This document shows positions 1-5,601 of a stretch of 5,939 nt of DNA, one piece after another; position 1 is the first letter of the stretch; each line of letters starts with the position of its first letter. The stretch is from an uncultured Clostridia bacterium (GTDB taxonomy: Bacteria; Bacillota; Clostridia; Christensenellales; Borkfalkiaceae), in contig CATZIC010000082.1 in NCBI GenBank assembly GCA_958419945.1, positions 1-5,939 of the forward strand, written 5' to 3'. The translations under genes were made by a program, and so were the position numbers. The notes under the pieces are model-generated. The model was not told where the DNA came from and searched no databases. It saw only the letters and a list, made by a program, of their open reading frames with translations.

Positions 1-1
1 G

Positions 2-463
2 AAGTCATTGTGGATTCTTCAGTCCCTGCCGATTAAGCCTTACGACGTGCTTTTGGCAAAACTAACCTTGCACACGCTCGTTTCGGCACCCGTGGGGGTT
101 ATCTGCCTTATAACACTCGGAATAATTCTTAAAATCGACTTTTTATCAATACTTTTCGGAAGTATTCTGATAGTTTCCTTCGTATTCTTTATGGGTTGCT
201 TCGGTTTAAAGCGTAACCTTAAAAACCCCGACTTTAATTGGACCAACGAAGCCCAACCCGTTAAACAGTCTGTAAACATACTTGTTACTATGCTTTTAGG
301 CGCCGCACTTTCCACGGTAATAATAGGCGTCGGCATTGCTCTATCATCCGTGCTTCCCGGCTTTTTAGGGCTTTTGATTCTCGCTTGTATTACCGTGCTT
401 TTCGACCTGTTATACAACCGTTGGTTCAAAAATCAAGGGGTAGAAATATTTAAAAGTTTATAA
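2..463 (+). CDS. ABC-2-type exporter membrane subunit, C-terminal fragment
   Basis: Only the C-terminal part is present, about 153 codons; the frame is open back to the left window edge. A TTG at 8 lies inside conserved protein sequence (the reading there is KSLWILQSLPI) and is not taken as the start. Counting from that TTG, four hydrophobic stretches are visible at about residues 21-41, 45-67, 89-113 and 115-137, with a short basic tail after them. Between the second and third lies a polar loop containing NPDFNWTNE followed by VKQS. From memory, the SLWILQSLPI and W-x-N-E...VKQ motifs recur in roughly 500-550-residue membrane subunits of Clostridial ABC exporters, so I infer a permease partnered with an ATPase encoded upstream, outside the window. 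The substrate is unknown. The next gene follows after 57 bases with no terminator between, so co-transcription is likely. It could also be another polytopic membrane protein. Confidence 0.68.
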   Translation, partial: KSLWILQSLPIKPYDVLLAKLTLHTLVSAPVGVICLITLGIILKIDFLSILFGSILIVSFVFFMGCFGLKRNLKNPDFNWTNEAQPVKQSVNILVTMLLGAALSTVIIGVGIALSSVLPGFLGLLILACITVLFDLLYNRWFKNQGVEIFKSL

Positions 464-520
464 AAAAGTAAGGCTATAGGCCCGTTATCAAACAAAAATC
501 AAAAAACAAGGTGGTAAAAG

Positions 521-1369
521 ATGTATCAAAAAATTACCGAATACGTAAACTCCGTTTTTAATGGCGCGCCCGACAATACGATCGTAGGGTTTACAAAAAA
601 AGGGTTTATAAGTTCCATTACCAAAAAGTATGATTCTAACCTTTCGAAAGGGCTTTCCCCCGAGGAAGCCTATAACTTAGCGATTTCCCAAACGCCGGAA
701 ATACACAACGTTGCTAAAGACATGAAAAAGTTTATGGGTAAATCAAATTGCGAGGATGCGCACGGCGTAAACGATAAAAAAGATTACGATGAGGACGACA
801 ACGAGGACGAGGAAGAATTCCATTATTCAAAAGATGAGTCCGCGGAAGACTACGAAAAAGCCTGTATTGCACGCAGAAAAATGAAAAACTTTTCCTCTAT
901 CTTTTGGCCCCTTGTGGTAACGGCATATCTACTGTACAGCCTTTTGATAGGCGGCAGCGCTTGGACATATTCTTGGATTATCTTCGTTATTGCCGCAGGC
1001 ATACATTGCATCGTAAGATTTTTCTTTGCCAAAACGCCGCACGCAAAAAAAGAGGCGATTTGCGCGAGCTTATGGCTTATCGTCGTCGTTGTATACCTTG
1101 GCATAAGTTTCGGCCTCGGTTGGTGGAAACATTCCTGGATAATCTTCCCTGCGGCTGCCGCCATTCAGTGCCTTATCAGTGTATTTACGGCAAAAACTCC
1201 CGGCACGAAGAAAGGTGCGCTTGGCGGATTCATATGGTTATCAATCGTTGCTGCTTACTTTTTCTTAAGCTTTTTTACCGGCCGTTGGGAGGTTACCTGG
1301 GTAATCTTTATCGCAGGCGTTGCCGTTCACAGCATTGCAATGCTTCTCTTCGACAAAACTATAAAATAA
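521..1369 (+). CDS. HAAS/DUF1700-like membrane protein with three 54-residue repeats
   Basis: The start is set by a good ribosome site (AAGGTGG, 508-514) six bases upstream. Residues 1-72 look like the helical HAAS/DUF1700 or 'permease prefix domain 1' module of Firmicutes: MYQKITEYVN, NGAP, then a helix ending SPEEAYNLAI. Residues 85-112 form a very acidic, probably disordered linker. Residues 124-282 hold three tandem copies of a two-helix hairpin: W129/W185/W239 opens each copy, then Y136/Y192/Y246, then S/T-W-I/V-I-F at W152/W206/W260, ending in AKTP, AKTP and DKT. The last two landmarks recur exactly every 54 residues; the first copy has a two-residue insertion before its second Trp. This predicts six membrane helices with the N-terminal domain in the cytosol. 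Such domains are often found next to PadR-type regulators and exporters; here the neighbour is an ABC permease. A role as a membrane sensor or exporter accessory is inference; no catalytic motif is visible. Confidence 0.75.
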   Translation: MYQKITEYVNSVFNGAPDNTIVGFTKKGFISSITKKYDSNLSKGLSPEEAYNLAISQTPEIHNVAKDMKKFMGKSNCEDAHGVNDKKDYDEDDNEDEEEFHYSKDESAEDYEKACIARRKMKNFSSIFWPLVVTAYLLYSLLIGGSAWTYSWIIFVIAAGIHCIVRFFFAKTPHAKKEAICASLWLIVVVVYLGISFGLGWWKHSWIIFPAAAAIQCLISVFTAKTPGTKKGALGGFIWLSIVAAYFFLSFFTGRWEVTWVIFIAGVAVHSIAMLLFDKTIK

Positions 1370-1373
1370 AACT

Positions 1374-2048
1374 ATGACGATTACAGAAAAACTTATTAGC
1401 CTATCTAACGAAAAGGACGCAGACTTTTCCGCAAAACTTATTCCTAATATCGACCGTTCAAAAATTTTGGGAATAAAGGTCCCCGTTTTAAGGAAACTTG
1501 CCAAAGAGTATTTTGGAACGGCGGAAGGAAAGGAATTTTTAAATAAACTTCCCCACAAATACCTTGAAGAAAATTCCTTGCACTTTTTTATGGTGAGCTT
1601 TGAAAAAGACTTCGATAAACAAATCGAACTTGTAAACGCTTTTTTGCCATACCTGGATAATTGGGCTACTTGCGACGAATTTTCCTCCCCTGCCTTTCGT
1701 AAACACCCCGACCGTTTGCTTCCTTATATAAATATTTGGATTGATTCGGGCGAAACCTACACGGTGCGGTTCGGTATAGGCATGCTTTTAAAATACTTTC
1801 TTGACGACAATTATTTTCCGGAAGTTTTGAAAAAAGTTGCGATTGTTCGGTCCGACGAATACTATGTAAATATGATGATCGCCTGGTTTTTTGCAACCGC
1901 CCTTGCAAAACGTTATGACGACTCCGTAAAATATTTTACTACCAAAACCCTTTCCGACTTTTGCCATAACAAAGCCATACAAAAGGCACGGGAAAGTTAC
2001 AGGGTTTCAGACGAACATAAGGCATTTTTAAAGACCTTAAAAGTGTAA
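1374..2048 (+). CDS. alkD: AlkD-family DNA alkylation repair glycosylase
   Basis: AlkD enzymes are all-helical HEAT-like-repeat proteins that remove alkylated bases such as 3-methyladenine and 7-methylguanine. At 224 residues this is close to the 237 of Bacillus cereus AlkD. Visible family signatures are KLIPNID and GIKVPVLRKLAKEYF near the N-terminus, DNWATCDE (residues 95-102), YTVRFGIGML (129-138), MMIAWFFATAL (167-177) and KAIQKARESYRVSDEHKAFL at the C-terminus. W97, D101, R132 and W171 match W109, D113, R148 and W187 of B. cereus AlkD: the W-x3-D spacing and the R-to-W distance of 39 are identical, while the D-to-R segment is four shorter. The catalytic Asp and both aromatic side chains are therefore kept, which favours an active glycosylase over the AlkF/AlkG-type branches. 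The ATG lies four bases after the preceding stop and has no clear ribosome site, so translation is probably coupled to the upstream gene. The symbol is a family-level assignment. Confidence 0.9.
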   Translation: MTITEKLISLSNEKDADFSAKLIPNIDRSKILGIKVPVLRKLAKEYFGTAEGKEFLNKLPHKYLEENSLHFFMVSFEKDFDKQIELVNAFLPYLDNWATCDEFSSPAFRKHPDRLLPYINIWIDSGETYTVRFGIGMLLKYFLDDNYFPEVLKKVAIVRSDEYYVNMMIAWFFATALAKRYDDSVKYFTTKTLSDFCHNKAIQKARESYRVSDEHKAFLKTLKV

Positions 2049-2174
2049 AAAGTGGACCTATAAGTCGATTAGAGTGATATTTGCCTTTGGTGAGCGAATG
2101 GTAAATGAAGACTCTAACGGCAAAATTATTGACTGGCAATATGGTTAAAGCGTTAGCAGAAATATAAAAACATC
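2049..2174 (+). other. Intergenic stretch after the AlkD gene, with an open frame of unclear meaning
   Basis: This lies between the AlkD stop and the terminator hairpin. One frame stays open for 35 codons from 2041 to a TAA at 2146-2148 and reads protein-like near its end (FAFGERMVNEDSNGKIIDWQ). It has only a GTG (2074) or an internal ATG (2098) as possible starts, neither with a ribosome site. It could be the 3' stump of a lost gene or chance; I do not recognise it. A weak inverted repeat, CTAACG (2114-2119) with CGTTAG (2151-2156), has a 31-base loop and is probably not meaningful. No promoter is apparent. Confidence 0.3.
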
Positions 2175-2204
2175 GGGACTGCCCTTAGCGGGCAGCCCCT
2201 TTTT
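2175..2204 (+). terminator. Intrinsic terminator of the exporter-AlkD operon
   Basis: A six-pair stem, CTGCCC (2179-2184) with GGGCAG (2190-2195) and loop TTAGC, is extended by GGG/CCC (2175-2177 with 2197-2199) across one A-C mismatch. It is followed by five T, then CG and four more T. It closes the operon about 130 bases after the AlkD stop and at the same time opens the first LRR cassette. The stem resembles the terminator at 5381. Confidence 0.85.
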
Positions 2205-2314
2205 CGTTTTGGCGGTAAAAAAATCCGTTTTTTCAAAAACAAACGAAAAGTTTCAACGCTTAGACTTTTATAACTTATCTGTGAAAATATGTCATAATAT
2301 ATTATACTTAGTAC

Positions 2315-2343
2315 TTGAAAAATTTTTAATCATATGTTATAAT
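2315..2343 (+). promoter_or_regulatory. Sigma-A promoter of the first LRR lipoprotein gene
   Basis: The -35 is TTGAAA (2315-2320) and the -10 is TATAAT (2338-2343), with a 17-base spacer. TGT directly before the -10 gives an extended -10 element. Transcription should start near 2350. The paralogous promoter at 5501-5529 has the same spacing and the same TGT-TATAAT, which strongly supports the call. Confidence 0.85.
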
Positions 2344-2349
2344 ATGCTT

Positions 2350-2539
2350 AATCGCGGGTAACGTCTTTAATATTTCGTCGTAACATAAAATTTAACTAAA
2401 AATTCCACAAATATACGATTAGAATATTCGCAGAAAAATATTTCTCCGACATTTTTTGATTTTCTTGATACTTTTTGCTTTTTTAATACGTCATATTAGT
2501 GTAAGGAGATATAAATAAACAAATACAAGGAGTAAGAAA
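2350..2539 (+). promoter_or_regulatory. Long AT-rich 5' leader of the first LRR gene, with two ribosome-site-like motifs
   Basis: The predicted leader is about 190 nt, against about 66 nt for the paralogue downstream. It contains no ATG. The functional ribosome site is AAGGAG at 2527-2532, seven bases before the ATG at 2540. A second AAGGAG at 2503-2508, within TAAGGAGA, has no start codon after it but matches the only ribosome site of the paralogue (TAAGGAGA, 5585-5592); it may be the ancestral site, displaced by about 25-30 inserted bases. A weak AT-rich hairpin with one bulge is possible at 2421-2445. I recognise no riboswitch. Confidence 0.55.
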
Positions 2540-5347
2540 ATGAAAAAACTTATTGGGCTGTTTGTCGTAATCTTTAGTTTATGTATTGCGACAACGTTTT
2601 GTGTTGGGTGCGTACCCTCTTCCGGTAATCCTTCCGACAGCGGTTCAGACAATTCCTCCGGTAGTGGTAGCGGCGAACATGTGCACAGCTACACTCAATT
2701 AGTGGTTGAGCCTAATTGTTCGGAAAAGGGATATACGAAATACGAATGTTCCTGCGGAGATAGTTATACGGAAAACGAAACCCCTATTGATCCCGACAGG
2801 CACGTTTATGACGAAAGCGGGATTTGTGCGCTTTGCAAACATAAATCCGGACCTACGGAAGGCATTGAATACAACCTGTCAAAAGACGGCACTTATATGG
2901 AAGTGGTCGGCTACAAAGGAACGGAAACAAAAATCGAAATTGCTTCCGTATGCAACGATTTACCCGTTAAAAGCATTGGTGTCCGCGCCTTCATGGAGTC
3001 GAATATAACGCAGGTGGTTATTCCCGACAGCGTAATAAGTATTGGTGCCCTCGCCTTTATGCAGTCGAATATAACGCAGGTGGTTATTCCCGACAGTGTT
3101 ATGAGTATCGGTGATTTTGCATTTTCCCATTGCACAAGACTTAAGAGTATAACAATCCCCGACGGCGTTACGAGTATCAACGACGTTACGTTCGACTGTT
3201 GCAGCGCTCTTGCAAGTATAACAATCCCCGAATCGGTAACGAGTATCGGTGTAAGTGCATTCTATGGATGCTATAATCTAAAAAGCATAACAATCCCTGA
3301 CAGCGTAATAAATATCGGTGAGGCTGCGTTTTCTCATTGCGGACTTACGAGTATAACGTTACCCAAAGGATTAACGAGTATTCCGGAATTTACCTTCTCG
3401 ACTTGCGAAAGTCTCCAAAGTGTAACTATTTCCGACAGCGTAACGAATATTGCCGAATGTGCGTTCTATGCTTGCAAGAGTCTTCAAAGTATAACAATCC
3501 CGAACGGCGTAAAGAGTATCAACGATTTTACATTCTATGATTGCAGCGCTCTAACAAGCGTAACCATTCCCGAAAGCGTAACAAGCATTGGATCTCAGGC
3601 GTTTAAGGGTTGCAGCGGACTTCAAAGCATAACCATTCCGGAAACAGTAACAAGTATCGATGATTTGGCATTCAGTGGTTGCAGCGGGCTTACAAGTTTT
3701 ACAATTCCGGGCGGCATAACAAGAATTAGTGCCAGCATGCTCAGTAATTGTAGCGGACTTACAAGTATAACTATTCCCGACAACATAACGAATATAGGTA
3801 CTGCCGCATTCAGCGGTTGCAGTGGACTTACAAGTATAACCATCCCAAGCAGCATAACGAGTATCAGCGACGGCATGTTTGTTAGTTGTACGGAACTTAC
3901 AAGTATAACTATTTCGGAAACAGTAACAAGTATCGGTGATGTCGCGTTTGGGAACTGTAGCAAACTTCAAAGCATAACGATACCGGAAGCAGTAACAAAT
4001 ATTGGCAAAAAAGCGTTTGCTTCCTGCAAAAGCCTTACAAATATAGTTATACCCAGCGGTGTAACGAGTATTGGCGAGCGGGCATTCGGCGATTGTATCG
4101 CTCTAACAAGCGTAACCATTCCGGAAACAGTAACAAGTATCGATGATTTGGCGTTCAGTGGTTGTAGTAAACTTACAAACATAGAAATCCCCGTCGGTGT
4201 AAAAAGTATCGGTAGTTCAGCTTTCTCTGATTGCATCGGGCTTACGGGCATAATAATCCCCGACAGTGTAACGAGTATCGGTAGTGCCGCTTTCCGTGGT
4301 TGCACCGGACTTACAAGTATAACAATTCCCGACAGCGTTACGAGTATAAGTTTGGGGGCATTCAACAATACAGCATACTATAATGACGATAGTAATTGGG
4401 AAAACGAGGCGTTATATATCGGCAAACATTTAATCGGCACAAAGACTACTTTGTCCGGTGATTATCAGATTAAAGCGGGTACGTTAACTATTGCCGATGC
4501 GTTCTCTAATCGCATTAAACTTACAAGCGTAACAATACCTGACAGTGTAAAGAGTATCGGAGACGGCGCGTTCAGTAATTGTATTTCTCTTACAAGTATT
4601 ACAATCCCCGACAGCGTAACATATATCGGAGGTGCCGCATTTTCCCATTGCGAAGGACTTACGAGTATTGTAATACCGAACGGCGTAACGAGTATCGGAA
4701 TGCATGCTTTCTATGCTTGCAAGAGTCTTACAAGTATAACAATTCCCGATAGCGTAACATATATCGGCAGTTCTGCGTTTGATGAAACACCCTACTATAA
4801 TGATGATAGTAATTGGGAAAACGACGTATTATATATTGGCAAACATTTAATAAAAGCAAAGCTCGACCTATCAGGTGAATATCAAATAAAGCCAGGCACT
4901 TTAACTATTGCCGCTTTTGCGTTCGCAAGTTGCAAGGAACTTACAAACGTTATAATACCCGACAGTGTTATGAGTATCGGTAATTTTGCATTTTCCCATT
5001 GCACAAGACTTAAGAGTATTATAATCCCCGAATCGGTAACGAGTATCGGTAATCAAGCGTTCTGCGAATGCACCGGACTTACTGATATTATAATTTCGGA
5101 AACGGTAACGAGTATCGGTTACAAGGCCTTTTATGAATGCAATAAACTAAATAAAGTGTATTACAAAGGCACCTCTTCGCAATGGAATGATATAAATATA
5201 GATTCTCAAGATGCAGGTAACGATTTACTACAAAACGCTACGAAATATTACTATTCCGAAACGGAGCCTGCGCTAAATAGCGACGGTACCGCATATGACG
5301 GAAATTATTGGCACTACGACGCCGACGGCAAAGTTGCTATATGGTAA
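2540..5347 (+). CDS. BspA-like leucine-rich-repeat lipoprotein
   Basis: A 935-residue exported protein. Residues 1-23 are a signal peptide (MKK, hydrophobic core) ending CVGC; Cys24 is the likely lipidation site. The Cys at -3 is unusual for a lipobox, but the paralogue has a standard LTGC at the same place. Residues 25-46 are a Gly/Ser/Asp tether. Residues 47-101 form a His/Cys module: H47-x-H49, C60, C70-x-C72, H88, C96-x2-C99. An entry segment (GIEYNLSKDGTY...GYKG, 108-128) leads to 30 LRR_5 units (about 142-870) of the form L-x2-I-x-I-P-x2-V-x2-I-x3-A-F-x2-C, mostly 23 residues apart. Two extra islands with YYNDDSNW and LYIGKHLI interrupt them at about 609-655 and 748-795. The C-terminus (YYKGTSSQW, then YYYSETEP and NYWHYDADG) is a familiar end of Clostridial LRR proteins. 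No LPXTG or S-layer domain is seen. BspA-type proteins bind host or bacterial surface ligands; its ligand here is unknown. Confidence 0.93.
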   Translation: MKKLIGLFVVIFSLCIATTFCVGCVPSSGNPSDSGSDNSSGSGSGEHVHSYTQLVVEPNCSEKGYTKYECSCGDSYTENETPIDPDRHVYDESGICALCKHKSGPTEGIEYNLSKDGTYMEVVGYKGTETKIEIASVCNDLPVKSIGVRAFMESNITQVVIPDSVISIGALAFMQSNITQVVIPDSVMSIGDFAFSHCTRLKSITIPDGVTSINDVTFDCCSALASITIPESVTSIGVSAFYGCYNLKSITIPDSVINIGEAAFSHCGLTSITLPKGLTSIPEFTFSTCESLQSVTISDSVTNIAECAFYACKSLQSITIPNGVKSINDFTFYDCSALTSVTIPESVTSIGSQAFKGCSGLQSITIPETVTSIDDLAFSGCSGLTSFTIPGGITRISASMLSNCSGLTSITIPDNITNIGTAAFSGCSGLTSITIPSSITSISDGMFVSCTELTSITISETVTSIGDVAFGNCSKLQSITIPEAVTNIGKKAFASCKSLTNIVIPSGVTSIGERAFGDCIALTSVTIPETVTSIDDLAFSGCSKLTNIEIPVGVKSIGSSAFSDCIGLTGIIIPDSVTSIGSAAFRGCTGLTSITIPDSVTSISLGAFNNTAYYNDDSNWENEALYIGKHLIGTKTTLSGDYQIKAGTLTIADAFSNRIKLTSVTIPDSVKSIGDGAFSNCISLTSITIPDSVTYIGGAAFSHCEGLTSIVIPNGVTSIGMHAFYACKSLTSITIPDSVTYIGSSAFDETPYYNDDSNWENDVLYIGKHLIKAKLDLSGEYQIKPGTLTIAAFAFASCKELTNVIIPDSVMSIGNFAFSHCTRLKSIIIPESVTSIGNQAFCECTGLTDIIISETVTSIGYKAFYECNKLNKVYYKGTSSQWNDINIDSQDAGNDLLQNATKYYYSETEPALNSDGTAYDGNYWHYDADGKVAIW
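2997..3096 (+). repeat. Tandem 66-base duplication of the first LRR units
   Basis: A 34-base stretch at 2997-3030 recurs without change at 3063-3096, offset 66 bases (22 codons). The sequence just upstream is also nearly the same in both. It encodes the paired SNITQVVIPDS units. Exact identity at third codon positions, where other units differ freely, indicates recent duplication. Confidence 0.85.
3091..3150 (+). repeat. Near-identical copy of 4960-5019 inside the same gene
   Basis: These 60 bases match 4960-5019 at 59 positions (G at 3113 against A at 4982), although the copies lie 1,869 bases apart. They encode MSIG, FAFSHCTRLKS in both places. Identity this high across the array suggests gene conversion or segmental duplication rather than selection on the protein. 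Confidence 0.8.
3630..3669 (+). repeat. 40-base exact repeat with 4113-4152
   Basis: Forty identical bases recur 483 bases downstream, exactly seven 69-base units away, encoding TIPETVTSIDDLA in both. Just upstream, 3547-3570 is identical to 4099-4122 at an offset of eight units (552 bases). The two offsets meeting at one place give a mosaic pattern typical of unequal recombination within the array. Confidence 0.78.
4370..4504 (+). repeat. LRR island, copy 1
   Basis: Encodes residues 611-655, an insertion that stretches the interval between neighbouring LRR units to 47 residues: YYNDDSNWENEALYIGKHLI, then SGDYQIKAGTLTIADAF. Such islands are a standard feature of BspA-like proteins. The copy at 4787-4924 starts 417 bases (139 codons) downstream and is highly similar, so the island plus five LRR units appears to have been duplicated as a block. 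Confidence 0.75.
4787..4924 (+). repeat. LRR island, copy 2
   Basis: Encodes residues 750-795: YYNDDSNWENDVLYIGKHLI, then SGEYQIKPGTLTIAAFAF. It is homologous to the island at 4370-4504 and differs mainly in the KAKLDL stretch and by one extra residue. It separates LRR unit 26 from unit 27. Confidence 0.75.
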
Positions 5348-5380
5348 TAGCCAAAAACAAAGTACAATATAAAACTATAA

Positions 5381-5409
5381 GGGGCTGCCGTAAATGCGGC
5401 AGCCCCTTT
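5381..5409 (+). terminator. Intrinsic terminator of the first LRR lipoprotein gene
   Basis: A perfect ten-pair stem, GGGGCTGCCG (5381-5390) with CGGCAGCCCC (5397-5406), has the six-base loop TAAATG and is followed by TTTCATTTT. It lies 34 bases after the stop codon; nothing else is seen in that gap. It also opens the second cassette. Confidence 0.92.
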
Positions 5410-5500
5410 CATTTTAGGCGGTAGAAAAATCTGCTTTTTTTAAAAACAAACGGAAAGTTTCACCGATTGGAATTCTATAACATATTATTATACTTATCAC

Positions 5501-5529
5501 TTGCCAAGTCATTAAAGAAGTGTTATAAT
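5501..5529 (+). promoter_or_regulatory. Sigma-A promoter of the second LRR lipoprotein gene
   Basis: The -35 is TTGCCA (5501-5506) and the -10 is TATAAT (5524-5529), with a 17-base spacer and a TGT extended -10. The -35 is further from TTGACA than in the first copy's TTGAAA only in its last bases, so strength may differ somewhat. The start is expected near 5536, giving a leader of about 66 nt. Confidence 0.85.
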
Positions 5530-5541
5530 ATGCTTAGTTAT

Positions 5542-5568
5542 TAGCATAAATTTTAATATTTTATGCTA
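5542..5568 (+). promoter_or_regulatory. Leader inverted repeat of the second LRR gene
   Basis: TAGCATAAA (5542-5550) and TTTATGCTA (5560-5568) form a perfect nine-pair inverted repeat with a nine-base loop, beginning about six bases after the predicted transcription start. It could be a 5' RNA hairpin that protects the message, or a dyad bound by a regulator. The first cassette has no such element at the matching place. AT-rich dyads of this size can arise by chance. Confidence 0.4.
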
Positions 5569-5601
5569 TAAATCTTATATAATTTAAGGAGAAAGACCAA
5601 A

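Larger units (their letters stand above)
2175..2350 (+). repeat. Duplicated terminator-promoter block, copy A
   Basis: This stretch is homologous to 5381-5536. The two share the G+C-rich hairpin, a GGCGGTA segment just after the T run, an A/T-rich part containing AAAAACAAACG and AAAGTTTCA, the word ATTATACTTA, and a fully identical 16-base end spanning the extended -10 (2335-2350 with 5521-5536). Copy A is about 20 bases longer. By eye, the central 85 bases match at roughly four in five positions. The block precedes each LRR lipoprotein gene and so marks the boundary of a duplicated gene cassette. Confidence 0.8.
2963..5149 (+). repeat. Array of 30 LRR-coding units, about 69 bases each
   Basis: The conserved Phe of each unit falls at residues 151, 173, 195, 218, 241, 264, 286, 309 and then every 23 residues to 608 (position 401 has Leu instead); after the first island at 655, 678, 701, 724 and 747; after the second at 795, 818, 841 and 864. 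Early units 1-3 and the step from unit 6 to unit 7 are 22 residues long. Most units end in a Cys three residues after the Phe, which would form a Cys ladder on one side of the solenoid. The first two units lack it and have M-E/Q-S-N-I-T instead. Confidence 0.88.
5381..5536 (+). repeat. Duplicated terminator-promoter block, copy B
   Basis: The counterpart of 2175-2350, with the same order of hairpin, GGCGGTA segment, AAAAACAAACG, ATTATACTTA and promoter. Homology stops abruptly after the predicted transcription start; the two leaders differ in length and sequence until the ribosome site. Confidence 0.8.

Noticed and set aside
464..520. Possible promoter between the exporter fragment and the HAAS-like gene
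   Set aside because: No -35 and -10 pair at usable spacing was seen in the 57 bases; only the ribosome site is supported.
904..1377. Alternative + frame of 157 codons overlapping the HAAS-like membrane protein
   Set aside because: It lies wholly over a gene with a good ribosome site and clear repeat structure, and its product is rich in Arg, Cys and His with no recognisable pattern.
2303..2308. TATACT in both duplicated blocks as an additional -10
   Set aside because: Only copy B has a plausible -35 (TTGGAA at 5467) at suitable spacing; copy A does not, so conservation does not support a second promoter.
2465..2499. Possible second promoter, TTGATA with a later TATTAG-type -10
   Set aside because: No acceptable -10 lies 16-18 bases downstream, and the promoter at 2315-2343 is far better and conserved.
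2465..2518. Possible 17-codon leader peptide starting at TTG 2465
   Set aside because: There is no ribosome site upstream and the start is TTG in a T-rich stretch; it looks like chance.
2911..4705. Several open frames on the minus strand across the LRR gene
   Set aside because: They are periodic shadows of the 69-base repeat: their products repeat the same reversed-codon motif and none has a ribosome site.
2963..5149. Regular 69-base repeats considered as a CRISPR-like or satellite array
   Set aside because: The period is explained by 23-residue LRR units in a single intact reading frame, with no constant repeat and variable spacer pattern.
5200..5347. Sortase or S-layer anchor at the C-terminus of the LRR protein
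   Set aside because: There is no LPXTG-like motif, C-terminal membrane helix or basic tail; anchoring is explained by the N-terminal lipobox Cys.
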